Shown in pieces: positions 1 through 10,101 of a DNA stretch of 28,798 nucleotides. The notes below the pieces were generated by a model, which was not told the DNA's origin, searched no databases, and saw nothing but the letters and a program-made list of their open reading frames with translations. Each line of letters starts with the position of its first letter. Positions within the stretch are counted from its first letter, which is position 1. The stretch lies in NCBI GenBank assembly GCA_033085395.1, contig JANQBS010000394.1:1-28798 (forward strand), in the 5' to 3' direction. Both the position numbers and the translations under genes were made by a program. Origin of the DNA: Xanthoparmelia taractica (lineage: Eukaryota; Ascomycota; Lecanoromycetes; Lecanorales; Parmeliaceae).

Positions 1-1049
1 TAAGTCTAATTCTTTTCTTTATATATTTTAATTCATAGATAATTAAATAATATTTTCTATTACTATATTAACTATATGCGGCTTTAAGACTCTAATTATT
101 ATTCTAGATAGTAGCGTTAAATAAACTTTTAATTAGTTCTATTGATACGCTTACTTTTCTTAAGCTATACTTTTTCTAATTAACTCTATTAATCGCATAT
201 AGTCTCGTATTATAGCTACTATCCCTTACTATAGTTACGCGAGTGCGCGATTACTCGTATACTACTTATTATCGTCGCTAAGAAAAGGGAGTTAATTAAA
301 AAGAAGCTACGCTACTAGTAAACTCGATGTTCTTACTTTAATCCCTTACTTCCTCTTAACTATCATTACTCCTAGTATCTTTCATCTCGTTTCTACTATC
401 TTTAAGCACTATTAATAATAACTTAGATTACTCTCTCTCTCGTTTTATTATTAATATCTACTAATAGACTCGATATTCTTACTTTAAATTCTTACTTCAA
501 ATTCTTACTTTCTCTTATTTATTATTACTTCTATTATCTTTCGCCTTCTTTTAATTATCTTTAAGTACTATTAATAATCTATTAGATTACTCTCTCTTAT
601 TACATTAAAATTACTCTTATCTCGATATCTCTTAATAGTTGTTCTTATTATTACTATTATAATCGCTTTCACGCTTATTAACGATAATAACTTAATCTTT
701 ATAATATAGCTCGCCGAAGACGAGCATAGTCTAAATATCTTCGCAGTCTTTAAACTATTAGTAGATAGATTATCGCTTAATTATCGGGCTCTACGATCTC
801 ACTTTCGAAAGACCTTAATATCTTATTACTTTAAGCGCTAGATTATTAATAGCGTAGTTACTTAGGGATCGAACGTGTCGATATAGTAGTAGGTTAATAT
901 TGTTAAAGAGATTCTATTTAAGCTAAGCGCCGATTAGCTCGTAACCCTTTAAATTATATAAAGTATAACGTTAGTTTAAACCTAAAATTTGTTCGCTATC
1001 CCCGATATTCCTAAGGTCTTCGTATCGATTGTTAAAGATTATGTCTATA

Positions 1050-1830
1050 AATAATTCTTCTCTAACTTCTATCTCATATAAGATAACTACTAATTACGCT
1101 CTATTTATAATACTCGCCTATTTCTATATATTCGTCGAGAAGATCTAAGACGAATATAATGCTACGCGTGCGACTATAGAGACCGATAGCGGGACTACGA
1201 ACGATTTCTTCTCCTTCGACTCCGATAATAATAACTCTAATTTATCGACTTTTAGCAATATTTATCTCTTTACTTTGCCCCCTTTTTTCTTTAAGTCTAT
1301 TAATAATTTCTTACAATCTTCTATTTATATCTCGATACTCGATATATTATAGAAGAGATATTATAATTCGCGCTATCGTTTACTCGAGATATGAAAGTAT
1401 ATTAGACTAAATGCAGTCCGCGTAAATATCGTTTATAGATCTTATAATAAACTCGATCGTATTAATAGATATATCTTTAAGAAGTCTTTAATCGAATAGC
1501 TAATAATTAATAATAATTTTAATAATAAGAAAATCGTATATAGTTATAAGAATATCGATTATCTTTTCTAATATTAAGATATAATTAAGAAGAAGATGAA
1601 CTCGCATATTATATCTCTTCTACTAATAGACGATAAAGTATACGTTAATATAAATTATAAGACTAAGACTTCTAGCGATCGAAGAGGGCGAGCTTTCGAT
1701 ATTTCTATCGCCCGATTCTTTTCTAAGAACGGCGAGTTCTATAATATTAATAACACTATAATATTCTAAGACGTCGCGACGTCTATATGTAGTCGTTTAA
1801 CTACGAGTGGTTTCGAAGGGGGGAATTTCT
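1050..1830 (+). pseudogene. RIP-decayed open-frame relic, unidentified transposon protein
   Basis: One plus-strand frame stays open far more than expected in sequence this AT-rich. From about 1050 to 1770 it is interrupted by only a handful of stops, and most (TAA, TAG) are one C-to-T step from CAA or CAG, as RIP would produce. The conceptual translation is rich in Asn, Lys, Tyr and Ile and has a basic stretch around 1680-1700. I could not assign it to a transposon class. A purine-rich G run follows near 1815-1825. The protein is not expressed in this form; this is a fossil. Confidence that it was once coding is moderate, and confidence in its identity is nil. Confidence 0.4.
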
Positions 1831-2385
1831 ATCTATTAAGTGCGTGTGCGATTAGTGAAGCTTTATAAGGGGATTAATTAGAGGGCGTTCTGCTATGTGA
1901 TAGCTAAGCTATATATATATGTAGTATAGAATAGAATAGTAAATGAACGATATTCTACTTATAAATCGCGCTCGTTTTAATTAATTAACTATTAGATAAA
2001 TATATGTAGTTGAAGAATAACTAGTCTACGTGATAGATCTGCCTGCTATATACGAAGGGAATATATGTAGTGTTAGAACTAGTCTCGCCTTTCCCTATCT
2101 ATTTAACCTCTAACTATTATTCTTAATATATAAACCTTAATTTAGACCCTACTTCTCGTATATTTAATATCTTTCTTCTTTATTATATAATATTCTTAAC
2201 TAAAGAAAAAGAAATAAAAAAGATCCGCCAAGACCTCGTCGAAAGGGCTCGTATATAGTCTTTAGCGAATCTTTACCCATCACTTGATCGATACTATAAC
2301 TCAACGAGTTCGGACCCGATATTAGAAAGCGATAGCGTGTTCGATAGCTCTTAGCGAGCTCTATAAAATGCACTCTAGAGAATTT

Positions 2386-2549
2386 CCATTACATGTATTC
2401 CGGGCGAGTTATTCACGATTCCCTCGGCCGATTTACACTATAAACCGTCAAGACTACTTGGTACGCGGCCCGCGACGGGAAGACTACGCGATCTAATCAC
2501 ATTCGCCTCTCACTCGGTTTATAGCGTGAACCGGCCGAGTTCTACGATT
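2386..2549. mobile_element. 164-bp foldback insertion flanked by AGAATTT direct repeats
   Basis: This higher-GC island interrupts a repeat unit whose other copies read straight through (compare 4861-4895). It is flanked by a direct 7-bp AGAATTT at 2379-2385 and 2550-2556, consistent with a target-site duplication. Inside, two 25-bp inverted arms (2423-2447 and 2515-2539) pair with only a few mismatches, all of them transitions. There is no coding capacity. It looks like a non-autonomous foldback or MITE-type element; the superfamily cannot be told because clear terminal inverted repeats are not visible. Confidence 0.5.
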
Positions 2550-2760
2550 AGAATTTTTTAATATACTTATCTTAACTCAAAACGATTTGACTAAAAATCT
2601 AAAATCGTTTTGGGTCGATTTTTAGTAGCCGGGAAATCGTTTTAAGTCAAAACGATTTGACTATAATAGATAGCGTTAATAATATAATAAATAAGTAACT
2701 TCTCTTTTATAAATCTAGATAATATTAATTATTTATATATTTAAATTTTATCTCGCGATT

Positions 2761-3476
2761 ATCTTTAAGACTTAAGAATATTATCTAATACTAATTAATT
2801 TAATTTTAACTTTTTTTAAAAAATTTAAAATTTTAAGTATTACTATTAACTTAAATAATTACCTTTTTTTTATAGAATTATATTATACTTATTATATAGC
2901 TTTAGAAATAGAATAGAACTTCGTATTAAGATTACTTTTAAAGTATTCGCACGATTATCTTTAAGTCTTAAGATTTCACTCTAATATTAATTAATTAAAT
3001 TTTTACTCGATTTAGAAAATGTAAATTTTTTAGAATTAATATTAATCTATATAATTATGTTTTTTTTATAGAATTATATTATATTAATTATATCGCTCGA
3101 GGAATAGAAAAGAGCTACGTATTAAGAACCCTTCTACATTATTCGCATAACTATCTCTATGTCTTAAGAATTCAACCTAATACTAACTAGCTGAATTCTA
3201 GTTCGATTTAGAGATTTTAAAAATCGTAGAGTTAATAATAAAGAAAATAATCAACTTTTTTTTATAGATCTAGAATATACTGCATATATATATAGATAAG
3301 TTTAACTTGCAACTATCTCTAAGTCTTAAGATTTCAATCTAATACTAACTCGCTTGAATCTAGCCCGATTTGAAAAATTCGAAATCCACTATATTAATAC
3401 TAATCTAAATAACTATCTTTTTTTTATAACCCTATATCATATTCAATATATAGCCCGAGGAATAGAATAGAAAGTC
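2761..3476 (+). repeat. Tandem array of about 160-196-bp boxes
   Basis: A diverged box beginning ATCTCTAAGTCTTAAG and continuing with a CTAATACTAACT-like segment, a poly-T tract and a TATAGCCCGAGGAATAGAA-like end recurs with starts near 2761, 2957, 3153 and 3315. The spacing is 196, 196 and 162 bp. The first two boxes are more heavily C-to-T converted than the last two. No coding capacity. Boxes three and four recur in the second array at 4241-4566. Confidence 0.6.
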
Positions 3477-3755
3477 GTGCCAAGACCTCTTCGAGAGTAC
3501 CCGTATCCTGGTCTTGGCACCTATTTTGAATTTATTTCAACAATATATTTCGAAATAACTATACATCCGATCCTAGTCAGCAATAGCGCGATTTGAAGCC
3601 CAAATCGAGGCTTATAAAATGTACTCTTCAACTTTTTTTTATGGTGAATTCCGACCTAAAATCAGCTAAATTTAGAATTTAGCTGGTTTTAGGTCGATTT
3701 TTTAGTAGCCTGGAGCTGATTTTAACTTAAAATTAGCTCCCCCTAATAGATAGCT
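3153..3755 (+). repeat. Segmental duplication, copy 1 (partner 4241-4850)
   Basis: About 600 bp containing two tandem boxes, a perfect-stem hairpin, a GCAATAGCG / TATAAAATGTACTC segment, a poly-T run and a triple-motif unit recurs in the same order at 4241-4850. The offset is about 1088-1090 bp. Most visible differences are C/T or G/A changes plus poly-T length. Confidence 0.7.
3477..3520. repeat. Perfect 11-bp stem hairpin, copy 1
   Basis: GTGCCAAGACC at 3477-3487 is the exact reverse complement of GGTCTTGGCAC at 3510-3520, with a 22-bp loop. It has escaped C-to-T conversion although its surroundings have not. An identical stem recurs at 4567-4610, and a degraded version lies near 2228-2270. 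Confidence 0.75.
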
Positions 3756-4240
3756 AATTCAGAGATCGAATAAGTATTATCAAATATTTCAAGAAAGCTT
3801 TGAATCCTAGCTTCAATCTCTTATTAAGTCTTCACTAGACCATTAATATAAGATATATCAAGCTCGATTTGACATCGAATACCAGGGTTTAATTGATAGA
3901 GTGTACCCGAGAAATATATATTGATTCGAGATGGAATTAGAGCGAATTTAAACTCTTTGCAGATCAATAGACCAGTCTCTTAATAAACAATAACGTAATC
4001 CATGTATTGTGAAAGAGAATACTCGATATAGTGGATTAGATTATATCGAGTATAGATGTGTTGATTATTAAAGAATTATTAAGAAAGAAAGAAGAAGAGA
4101 TGTAAGAAAAAATTGATATGTGCGGACGCTAAGCGTTAAACGCGACTAATTCGTTAGCTCTAAAGTAGATCCCGAGGTTCGGAGTTTATAAGATAGATCG
4201 GACTTAGCGAGTCTTGTTAAAATTTCTTATGTATCGCAAC

Positions 4241-4850
4241 TAACAATAAGTTCTAAGAATTCAACCTAATACTAACTAGCTCAATTCTAGTCCGATTTAG
4301 GAAATTTCAAAATTCTATAAATAAGAATAAAGTAAATAATAACCATTTTTTTATAGATTTAGATTATATTATATATCTATATATATAAATTCAACTCGCA
4401 ACTATCTCTAAGTCTTAAGAATTTAGTCTAATACTAACTTGCTTGAATCTAGCCCGATTTGGAAAATTGGAAATTCATTATATTGATATTAATCTAAATA
4501 ATTAACCTTTTTTTTTTATATCTATATCATATTTAATATATAGCCCGAGGAATAGAATGGGGATTCGTGCCAAGACCTCTTCGGTAGTACTCGCTCCCTG
4601 GTCTTGGCACGTTTTTTGAATTTATTTCAACAATTTATTTCGTAAAAACTATACATCCGATCTTAGTCAGCAATAGCGTAATTTGAAGCCCTAATCGAGG
4701 GCTATAAAATTTACTCTTTAACCTTTTTTTTTAATGGATTCGTACCCAAAACCATTTGAATTAAAAAGTTAGATAGTTTTGGGTCCGAATTTTAGTAGCC
4801 TATAGATAGTTTTAACTTAAAACCATCTGACTCTAGTAGATAGCGCTAAA
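4241..4850 (+). repeat. Segmental duplication, copy 2 (partner 3153-3755)
   Basis: Second copy of the roughly 600-bp segment. It carries boxes starting near 4241 and 4403 (162 bp apart, as in copy 1), the hairpin at 4567-4610, the poly-T run and a triple-motif unit. Confidence 0.7.
4567..4610. repeat. Perfect 11-bp stem hairpin, copy 2
   Basis: The stem is identical to that at 3477-3520 (GTGCCAAGACC pairing with GGTCTTGGCAC); the 22-bp loop differs at several positions. Confidence 0.75.
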
Positions 4851-5196
4851 CGAGCTCTGTAAAATGTATTATTTAGAATTTTTTTTTATAAATTCGTATT
4901 TAAAACCAGCTGGATTTAAAAGTTAGCTAATTTTAAATCGATTTTTAATAGTCTAAAGCTAGTTTTAACCTTAAACTAGTCGACTCTACTAAATAGACTA
5001 AAGATAAAAACTAGGGATTTTAAGATTTTAGTGTCGAATATATTCGTACTTACTATATTTTTAAATACTTTAGAACTTTATTACTTTATATTCTCTTAAT
5101 TAATCTTAGTAAAATATTAAAATTTAATTCTAAGCGAACTCTTTAAGTATACTATTTAGATTTTTTTTTTAGTAAATGTTTATCTAAAATTAACTA

Positions 5197-5345
5197 TTAG
5201 GCTATACGAACCCATATGAATACCTGTGGGGTGCGCCGTATGGGCTTCATATGGGTAAATAGGATGCGCTTTCCATGAAGCGCGGCACCCGAACCCATGA
5301 GTTATATTTTTGACCCTATGGTATAATTGGAAAGCGCCCTCACAA
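5197..5345. mobile_element. 149-bp insertion with TAACTA flanks inside a repeat unit
   Basis: This GC-richer, CA/TG-retaining segment splits the fifth triple-motif unit. The flanks carry TAACTA at 5191-5196 and 5346-5351, and removing the insert plus one flank restores the repeat order. It holds inverted pairs: ACCCATATGAA (5210-5220) with TTCATATGGGT near 5246-5256, and GCGCTT with AAGCGC around 5267-5283. It has no coding capacity and resembles a MITE, of unknown family. Lack of RIP suggests recent arrival or a length below the RIP threshold. Confidence 0.5.
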
Positions 5346-6121
5346 TAACTAAATTTAAAAGTTAGTTAATTTAAATCGACTTTTTAATAGTCGAAAACTA
5401 GTTTTAATCTAAAACTAGCTAGCTCTACTAGATAGAATTATACGATAAAATATAGATAAATTAGAGAAAATTTTCTCTAAGTCTCGTCGCTTCGTAAGTT
5501 GAAATCGAAATCTTTTTAACTTATAATTAGCGCTTAACTGACTCTATAATATATATATATATATCTATATCTATTTACTATTTTTATCTTATTAGCGAGA
5601 TCTATTAATTCTAAAAAATTCGAGTAGATATAAGTATTCGTTACGAATACTCGGTTCGTATCCATAAGCGAATTAATTAATTCATAGGATTTTTAGCATT
5701 CGTCACCAATGCCAGATAGTATATAGCTAGGTGCCAGAGTTAGAGCGAGTATTCATTCTAGAGCTAGTAAGATCTTTTGGTACCAATAGATCACATCTGA
5801 GAATCAGATCGAACGTCGAATCTACTCTCTTAGTGTGCACTCGTTATGGTTAGTATATCTCTTCTGCGTATGTGAAGCGCTAGCCAAATGCTCATGTAAA
5901 TTGAACCGTAAGTCCAGAAAATTTCTTTCATGCCAACCAGTCGCCGTGGCCATACCAAGTTATTAGTCCAGGATCCAAGTAGAGTTGTAGCAGAAGCAAT
6001 AAAATCATATTCAGGAGTTCGCTCAATACGAGACCTTTTGTTTCTCAGCCGTCGATGGCATGCAGGTAACCCAAAGCCAGTTCTCGCTGTTTGCTTTATA
6101 TACCTAGGTGACTAAGATGCC

Positions 6122-7320
6122 CTACGTCGTCTGCAATCTATCTCCGCTGCGAAAAACGGTGAGCTCGAGCACAAAGAACACCACGTATCCCACGAAAAGT
6201 GCCGCCCCCATCCATCTCCTTGCGCCGAATAGCACAATCACCGCAAACGCCACAATAGATGCCAAAGCCACCGCCAGCTCGAAAGGGATTATCTTTCCCA
6301 CTTCGTGACCGCTTACGTAGACCACTCCAAGACATAGTGTTAGTAAGAAAACGTTGCTGCCGGCGGTATTCGCTACCACGATACCGCTGTGTCCCCTTGT
6401 AGCTCCAATGACAGCTATGAACTTTTCCGGTAATGTCGTGGCGAAAGCTAGGATGGTTATGCCATAGACGGTTCCAGAGATGTTCAGCTCCGAGGCAATG
6501 GATATTGCAGAGTGTGACAAGATATAGCCGGAGAGTTAAAGAGCGAGAAACCCGAGGATGAGCTGGAAGACGTGGGTTCGTAGGCGACGAGGGGAGTGTC
6601 TTAGGGTTCTGGAAGGTGGAGAGGTGGAGCTGATTTCCGCCAACGGAATCCCATTCTCATGGGAGGTAATATCGTTATGTCCACCAGGCCTCACAGGTAC
6701 TGGGCTGTGATTGTTGGTGCTGCTGTTGCCATTGCTGGCGCCGTCACTGTTGATATCGCTGTCGCTGTCGTCATCTGAAGAATCCTCGGGCTTCGGCGCT
6801 GAGAGAATGCCTCGAAATATAGCCACGCCAATGGAAACCAGGTAAAGCCCAAAAACCACAATAAGGACACTGCCAAAAATAACTCCTCCTTTGCCAAAAT
6901 ATCCAAGCACAATTATCGGTGGAGTTAGTACGAGTAAAAGCGTCCCGTAAATTTTCGAACTCCTATCGATTTGGACGTGGCCACGCTGAAAGAGTAGACC
7001 CAAGGAGAAAGCGGCCAGGATATTAGAGATAGCGGATCCAATGACGTTCCCAAAAGCCAACGACGACTGGTGTTGTGCGACTGCTGCGATTACTACCGCA
7101 AGCTAGAATACAGTGAATGGTTGGCAGGGTACTAGTGTAAAGGCTAACCTACCTCTTCCCACTCTGCGCCCGCTGTTAATAAGGCTACAAGCGTTTGAGA
7201 GACTCCAAGACGCGATGCTACGATTGCAGTGTGGTCGATGAATTTATCCGCTCCATAGTCCAGGAGAAAGATAGCCGCGATGAAGACAGCTATATTGAAG
7301 ATCAAAACATCGTAATTCAT
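6122..7320 (-). pseudogene. CaCA-family cation/Ca2+ exchanger gene with in-frame TAA
   Basis: Two exons (7320-7153, 7102-6122) joined by a 50-bp GTAGGT...TCTAG intron give 382 codons. The N-terminal repeat has the family pattern GADKFIDHTA...GVSQTLVALLTAGAEWEEL followed by FGNVIGSAISNILAAF. The C-terminal repeat has GITILAFATTLPEKF...NTAGSNVFLLTLCLGV. Between them lie membrane segments and a Ser/Asp/Asn-rich cytosolic loop. These are the alpha-1 and alpha-2 Na_Ca_ex repeats; homologues move Ca2+ against Na+, H+ or K+ across internal or plasma membranes. Codon 245 is TAA (6536-6538), exactly between FLAL and LSGYILSH, and both sides are in the same frame. The truncated product (244 aa) would lack the second repeat and should not transport. 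No good GT/AG pair removes the stop. TAA is one CpA transition from CAA, so leakage of RIP from the nearby AT block is a reasonable inference. A base-calling error is possible. Confidence 0.82.
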
Positions 7321-8064
7321 TTCGTCCCTAGTAGCAGTAAGTCGTCATGAACGCAGATACTGCTATGTAAAGTAAGTAGAGGGGAGGGCCAAATCAGCAA
7401 TGTCTTGGCAGCTAAGTCACGTGCAAATAATTCTTCCCGAGGGATAATGAAAACCCTAACAACCGTTCCTCGTCCGTGATTGTGTTTAGTCTACGGAGGG
7501 AGACACTATAAGCCCTGGACAGCGCTAGTATCAGCCTTAACCTATATTCGAAAGAGAATTCTTAACGAAAAGACCCTAAAATCTTTCCTTAGGGGCGCTT
7601 ATAGAGACTATAGACACAGTTCCGAATGAGATATAAGTGTGTTGACTAGGTAGGCAACTTTTCTGTTATCCGAGATCTTGGCGCAGAAGCCTTGGCTTCT
7701 CAGACTTATAATGTCCTCGGTCGCTTTCAGTGGCCTACCAATAACATATAATGCAGTCCATGCTCGGTAGCAATAATCCAACAAGGCGAAAATTCGCATT
7801 GTCAAACCTCCTAGGGCACATCAAGACATGGTGAATAAATTCTACTGCAAAGGTCTTATCGCCAATTCTATTTCGCATGGTTTTTCACGCAGTCAAGTAT
7901 ATCAGGCTATGCCATCATCTGCTTCTTATTCCTACTATGTCAGACCTGCATCCCAGCGATCCCTATCGTCCACAACGCTCGAAAAAAAAGCCGAAAAACC
8001 CCCCCCCAAAAAGACAATTCTCAATCTATTTCCAATCAAAACGCTTAGAAATCTCTTCCATCTT
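7321..8064. other. Intergenic, exchanger promoter side and 3' side of secreted-protein gene
   Basis: Ordinary composition with a short homopolymer-rich patch (A8 and C9 runs near 7983-8010). Short open frames here lack family features or splice partners. I see no further gene. Confidence 0.5.
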
Positions 8065-9959
8065 TCAGCAAGTACAAGTACAAGCGTTCGAAAATACTAA
8101 ATACCCTGCCTCAACGCAACCGCACTTTGCCCCCGAGCCGTTACACTTACCGCCACAAGAGGTATCCGTGCCATAAAATCCAGGTGAACACACCGGTGTG
8201 GGCGCAGGTGGCGGAGGTGGCGGAACGGTTGTTGTCGGCCCACATCCGTCAATCTTTGTACACGTAGGCGTATCGGCGATGCCGCCAACCAAGGTGCAGG
8301 CCTTGCAGTCGCTAGTGAATGTCACTGTCTGGATGGAAATGGGGTTGGGCGCGCCGGACAGGGGAAGTGTGGTGTAGGCGCAGCTTTGCGCGTCATCGGT
8401 AACCGAGGTGACGGTGAGTAACGGGAGGGTTGCGGAGCCACAGATACAGCCACGAGTGTTAATGCCTTGGTCCGGGTCTTCGTTTTGAAGCGTACAATGT
8501 GGAGTTGGCGCCGCAGCGGGAGCCGATGTTATTGGACAATCTGCAGCATCTTGGCGCTTGCCGTGTGGGTTCCTTTTGTCCTTTCTACGTTGGGGGGAGG
8601 CTTTGTATTTGTTGTGGTAAGTGATGAGTTCTTGCTCGACGTCATGGACTGTAGATTGCATTGCTCCTGCGTTTACACCCTTCAGATTTCGGAATTCGAA
8701 TAGAGGGACTGCCCTGGTGGTTCCAACAACATTTTCCAAAGCAGTTCCTAGGCCACCAATCTGTCCGTCGATCAACTTGTCGAGGGTGGTGAGTTTGTCT
8801 GGGGAGGGACCACTAGAAATGCTCGCGATCCAATCCTGCACCTTAAGACAGTCTTTTTCGTTGGTATCCGAATTTTTTAGACACCATCCTAAGTTATCCA
8901 TTTTCGAATTTGGCTTTGGATCCTCGGCAGTGCCGTCACAGAAATTTGAATCAAGACTGTGAAAAGTGTTAGTCGCGATGTTCTGGAACCATTACACATG
9001 ACGTACTCGACTTCATCCTCATCCTCAACATTTTTATAACAAGCAAGGATCTTCACAAGATCATAAAGAGTGCTTGTGCCTGGAAGGGTAGACTTCACTT
9101 GGGCGTAAAGGGTGACAAACTCGGTCCGAGGCATGATCGAAATGGTGGACTTAGGGCTACTGCCCGAATATACCGGGTTACTACTTATATCAGTAGCACC
9201 TTTAGCATAAGAAATAACGAGCGAGAAGAACCCAAGGACATCGGGTTTGACGCTGTCCGACGAGATGCCGTTGGGCGTGGACTGGAAGAACTGTTTCGTT
9301 ACAGATACCACGTTTTTCCCTGGCCGCACGGCTGGTAGCAGCGGGGAAGTGACTGGGTTGGTCACCGCCGCGGCAGCCAGGTCGTTGATGGCTTCGAAAG
9401 GTAAGGGCGCAGTGGCTTGGACGGACCAGATGAGATCGCCCTGCCTACCACCACCCGAAGGTTTCGACACTTTCCATGGGTTGCAGGCGTTGCCGTCGAT
9501 GTTCCACTGATTGTTGGCCATGTCCGCGGATGGGTCCCAAGAGATAAGATCGCCGGAGACCGCAGCCGCCGCCGCTGATGCGGTACCATCTCCAATCTTG
9601 ATCTGCGTACCGTCTAGGATATATTCCGCAGTCAATTGTCCAGCAATCTCATTGGTCGTATCAGCAGTTAGTTCCCAATTATATCCTTTGCGGTTGCCGA
9701 CTAGTTTACCCTTTGCTTGGTTTGTGTCGGACATGCTGCATTGGGGAGAGCTGAAGGTCACGCCGGAGGACTCGAACTCGACCCCTAAACCAGCCGACTT
9801 GTCGCTAGTCGGCCCATCTAAGGTGGGTGCTTCGTCGTCAGCCGAGCAGGGACTGGCCGGATCGGCTCGTGACTCGAGCTCGGATGGTAAGGCGTTGATG
9901 GCTGACTGGAGCAGGAGAATTGGCAACAGCAGGGCTGCGGAGAGCGTGGAAATGTACAT
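8065..9959 (-). CDS. Secreted cysteine-rich protein with Pro-rich linker, function unknown
   Basis: Two exons, 9959-9007 and 8956-8065, with a 50-bp intron (GTACGT donor, GACTAAC branch, CACAG acceptor), give 614 aa. The start chosen gives a clear signal peptide: MYISTLSAALLLPILLLQ, with likely cleavage after Ala23. An upstream in-frame ATG at 10055 would put polar residues before it and overlap the TATA-like box. The first two thirds is a Gly/Ser/Ala-rich extracellular-looking domain with few cysteines. Then comes a dibasic-rich stretch (RRKDKR, GKR), which suggests Kex2-type processing, and a Cys-rich tail. The tail has a PPPPPPAPTP linker and about ten cysteines in the last 45 residues, ending CTCTC. 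No transmembrane anchor or GPI-like hydrophobic tail is visible at the C-terminus, so it is probably released or wall-associated. I do not recognise the family. Confidence 0.75.
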
Positions 9960-10038
9960 TTTCGGGCTGGGCTGGAGCAGGATTGTGGTGGGATGGGAAT
10001 GGAGATGGTAAGTCCATGTGTTGAAGGCTTGAGCAGCG

Positions 10039-10049
10039 TCTTTTATAGT
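10039..10049 (-). promoter_or_regulatory. TATA-like box of the secreted-protein gene
   Basis: On the minus strand ACTATAAAAGA lies about 80-90 bp upstream of the chosen ATG at 9959, a typical distance. Confidence 0.5.
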
Positions 10050-10081
10050 CCACATGTAGGCAACCTAGCCTGTCCGACATC

Positions 10082-10101
10082 CTGTACATATTCATGTACA
10101 G
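10082..10101. promoter_or_regulatory. 8-bp palindrome upstream of the secreted-protein gene
   Basis: CTGTACAT, spacer ATTC, ATGTACAG is a perfect inverted repeat about 125 bp upstream of the start codon and just upstream of the TATA-like box. It is a candidate dimeric regulator site; the binding protein is unknown. Confidence 0.3.

Larger units (their letters stand above)
2574..5435. repeat. Dispersed triple-motif units of about 100 bp, five copies
   Basis: Units at about 2574-2680, 3651-3755, 4741-4848, 4894-4998 and 5177-5435 share one plan. A motif like ACCTAAAACCAGCTG is followed by its inverted copy, then TCGATTTTTAGTAGCC, then the motif again as AGTTTTAACTTAAAACCAG, ending near a CTAGTAGATAG-like sequence. 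Each can fold. The poly-T run just upstream is shared too. The core motif differs between copies (ACGATTTGACT in copy 1, CAGCTAAA in copy 2), yet inverted pairing within a copy is largely kept. The fifth copy is split by the insertion at 5197-5345. No protein coding. Confidence 0.6.
1..5650. repeat. RIP-degraded AT-rich block of transposon and repeat remnants
   Basis: The block is strongly AT-rich, dominated by TA, AT, TT and AA steps, and conspicuously poor in CA and TG while CG persists. That is the footprint expected of RIP acting on CpA in ascomycetes. No intact reading frame of useful length occurs. Inside it are a decayed coding relic, several repeat families in multiple diverged copies, hairpins and two short insertions, listed separately. 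Composition becomes ordinary between about 5650 and 5900. The stretch 3755-4240 is less depleted in CA/TG than its surroundings and may be younger or less affected. It contains a 10-bp inverted repeat (4021-4030 with 4042-4051). Confidence 0.88.

Noticed and set aside
1..5650. CRISPR-like or tRNA-like interpretation of the regularly spaced repeats
   Set aside because: Repeat units are long, diverged and AT-converted with no fixed short repeat/spacer pattern, the genome is fungal, and no tRNA cloverleaf could be formed from the hairpins.
9511..10011. Plus-strand 166-codon frame
   Set aside because: Antisense shadow of the secreted-protein gene's first exon; no features of its own.
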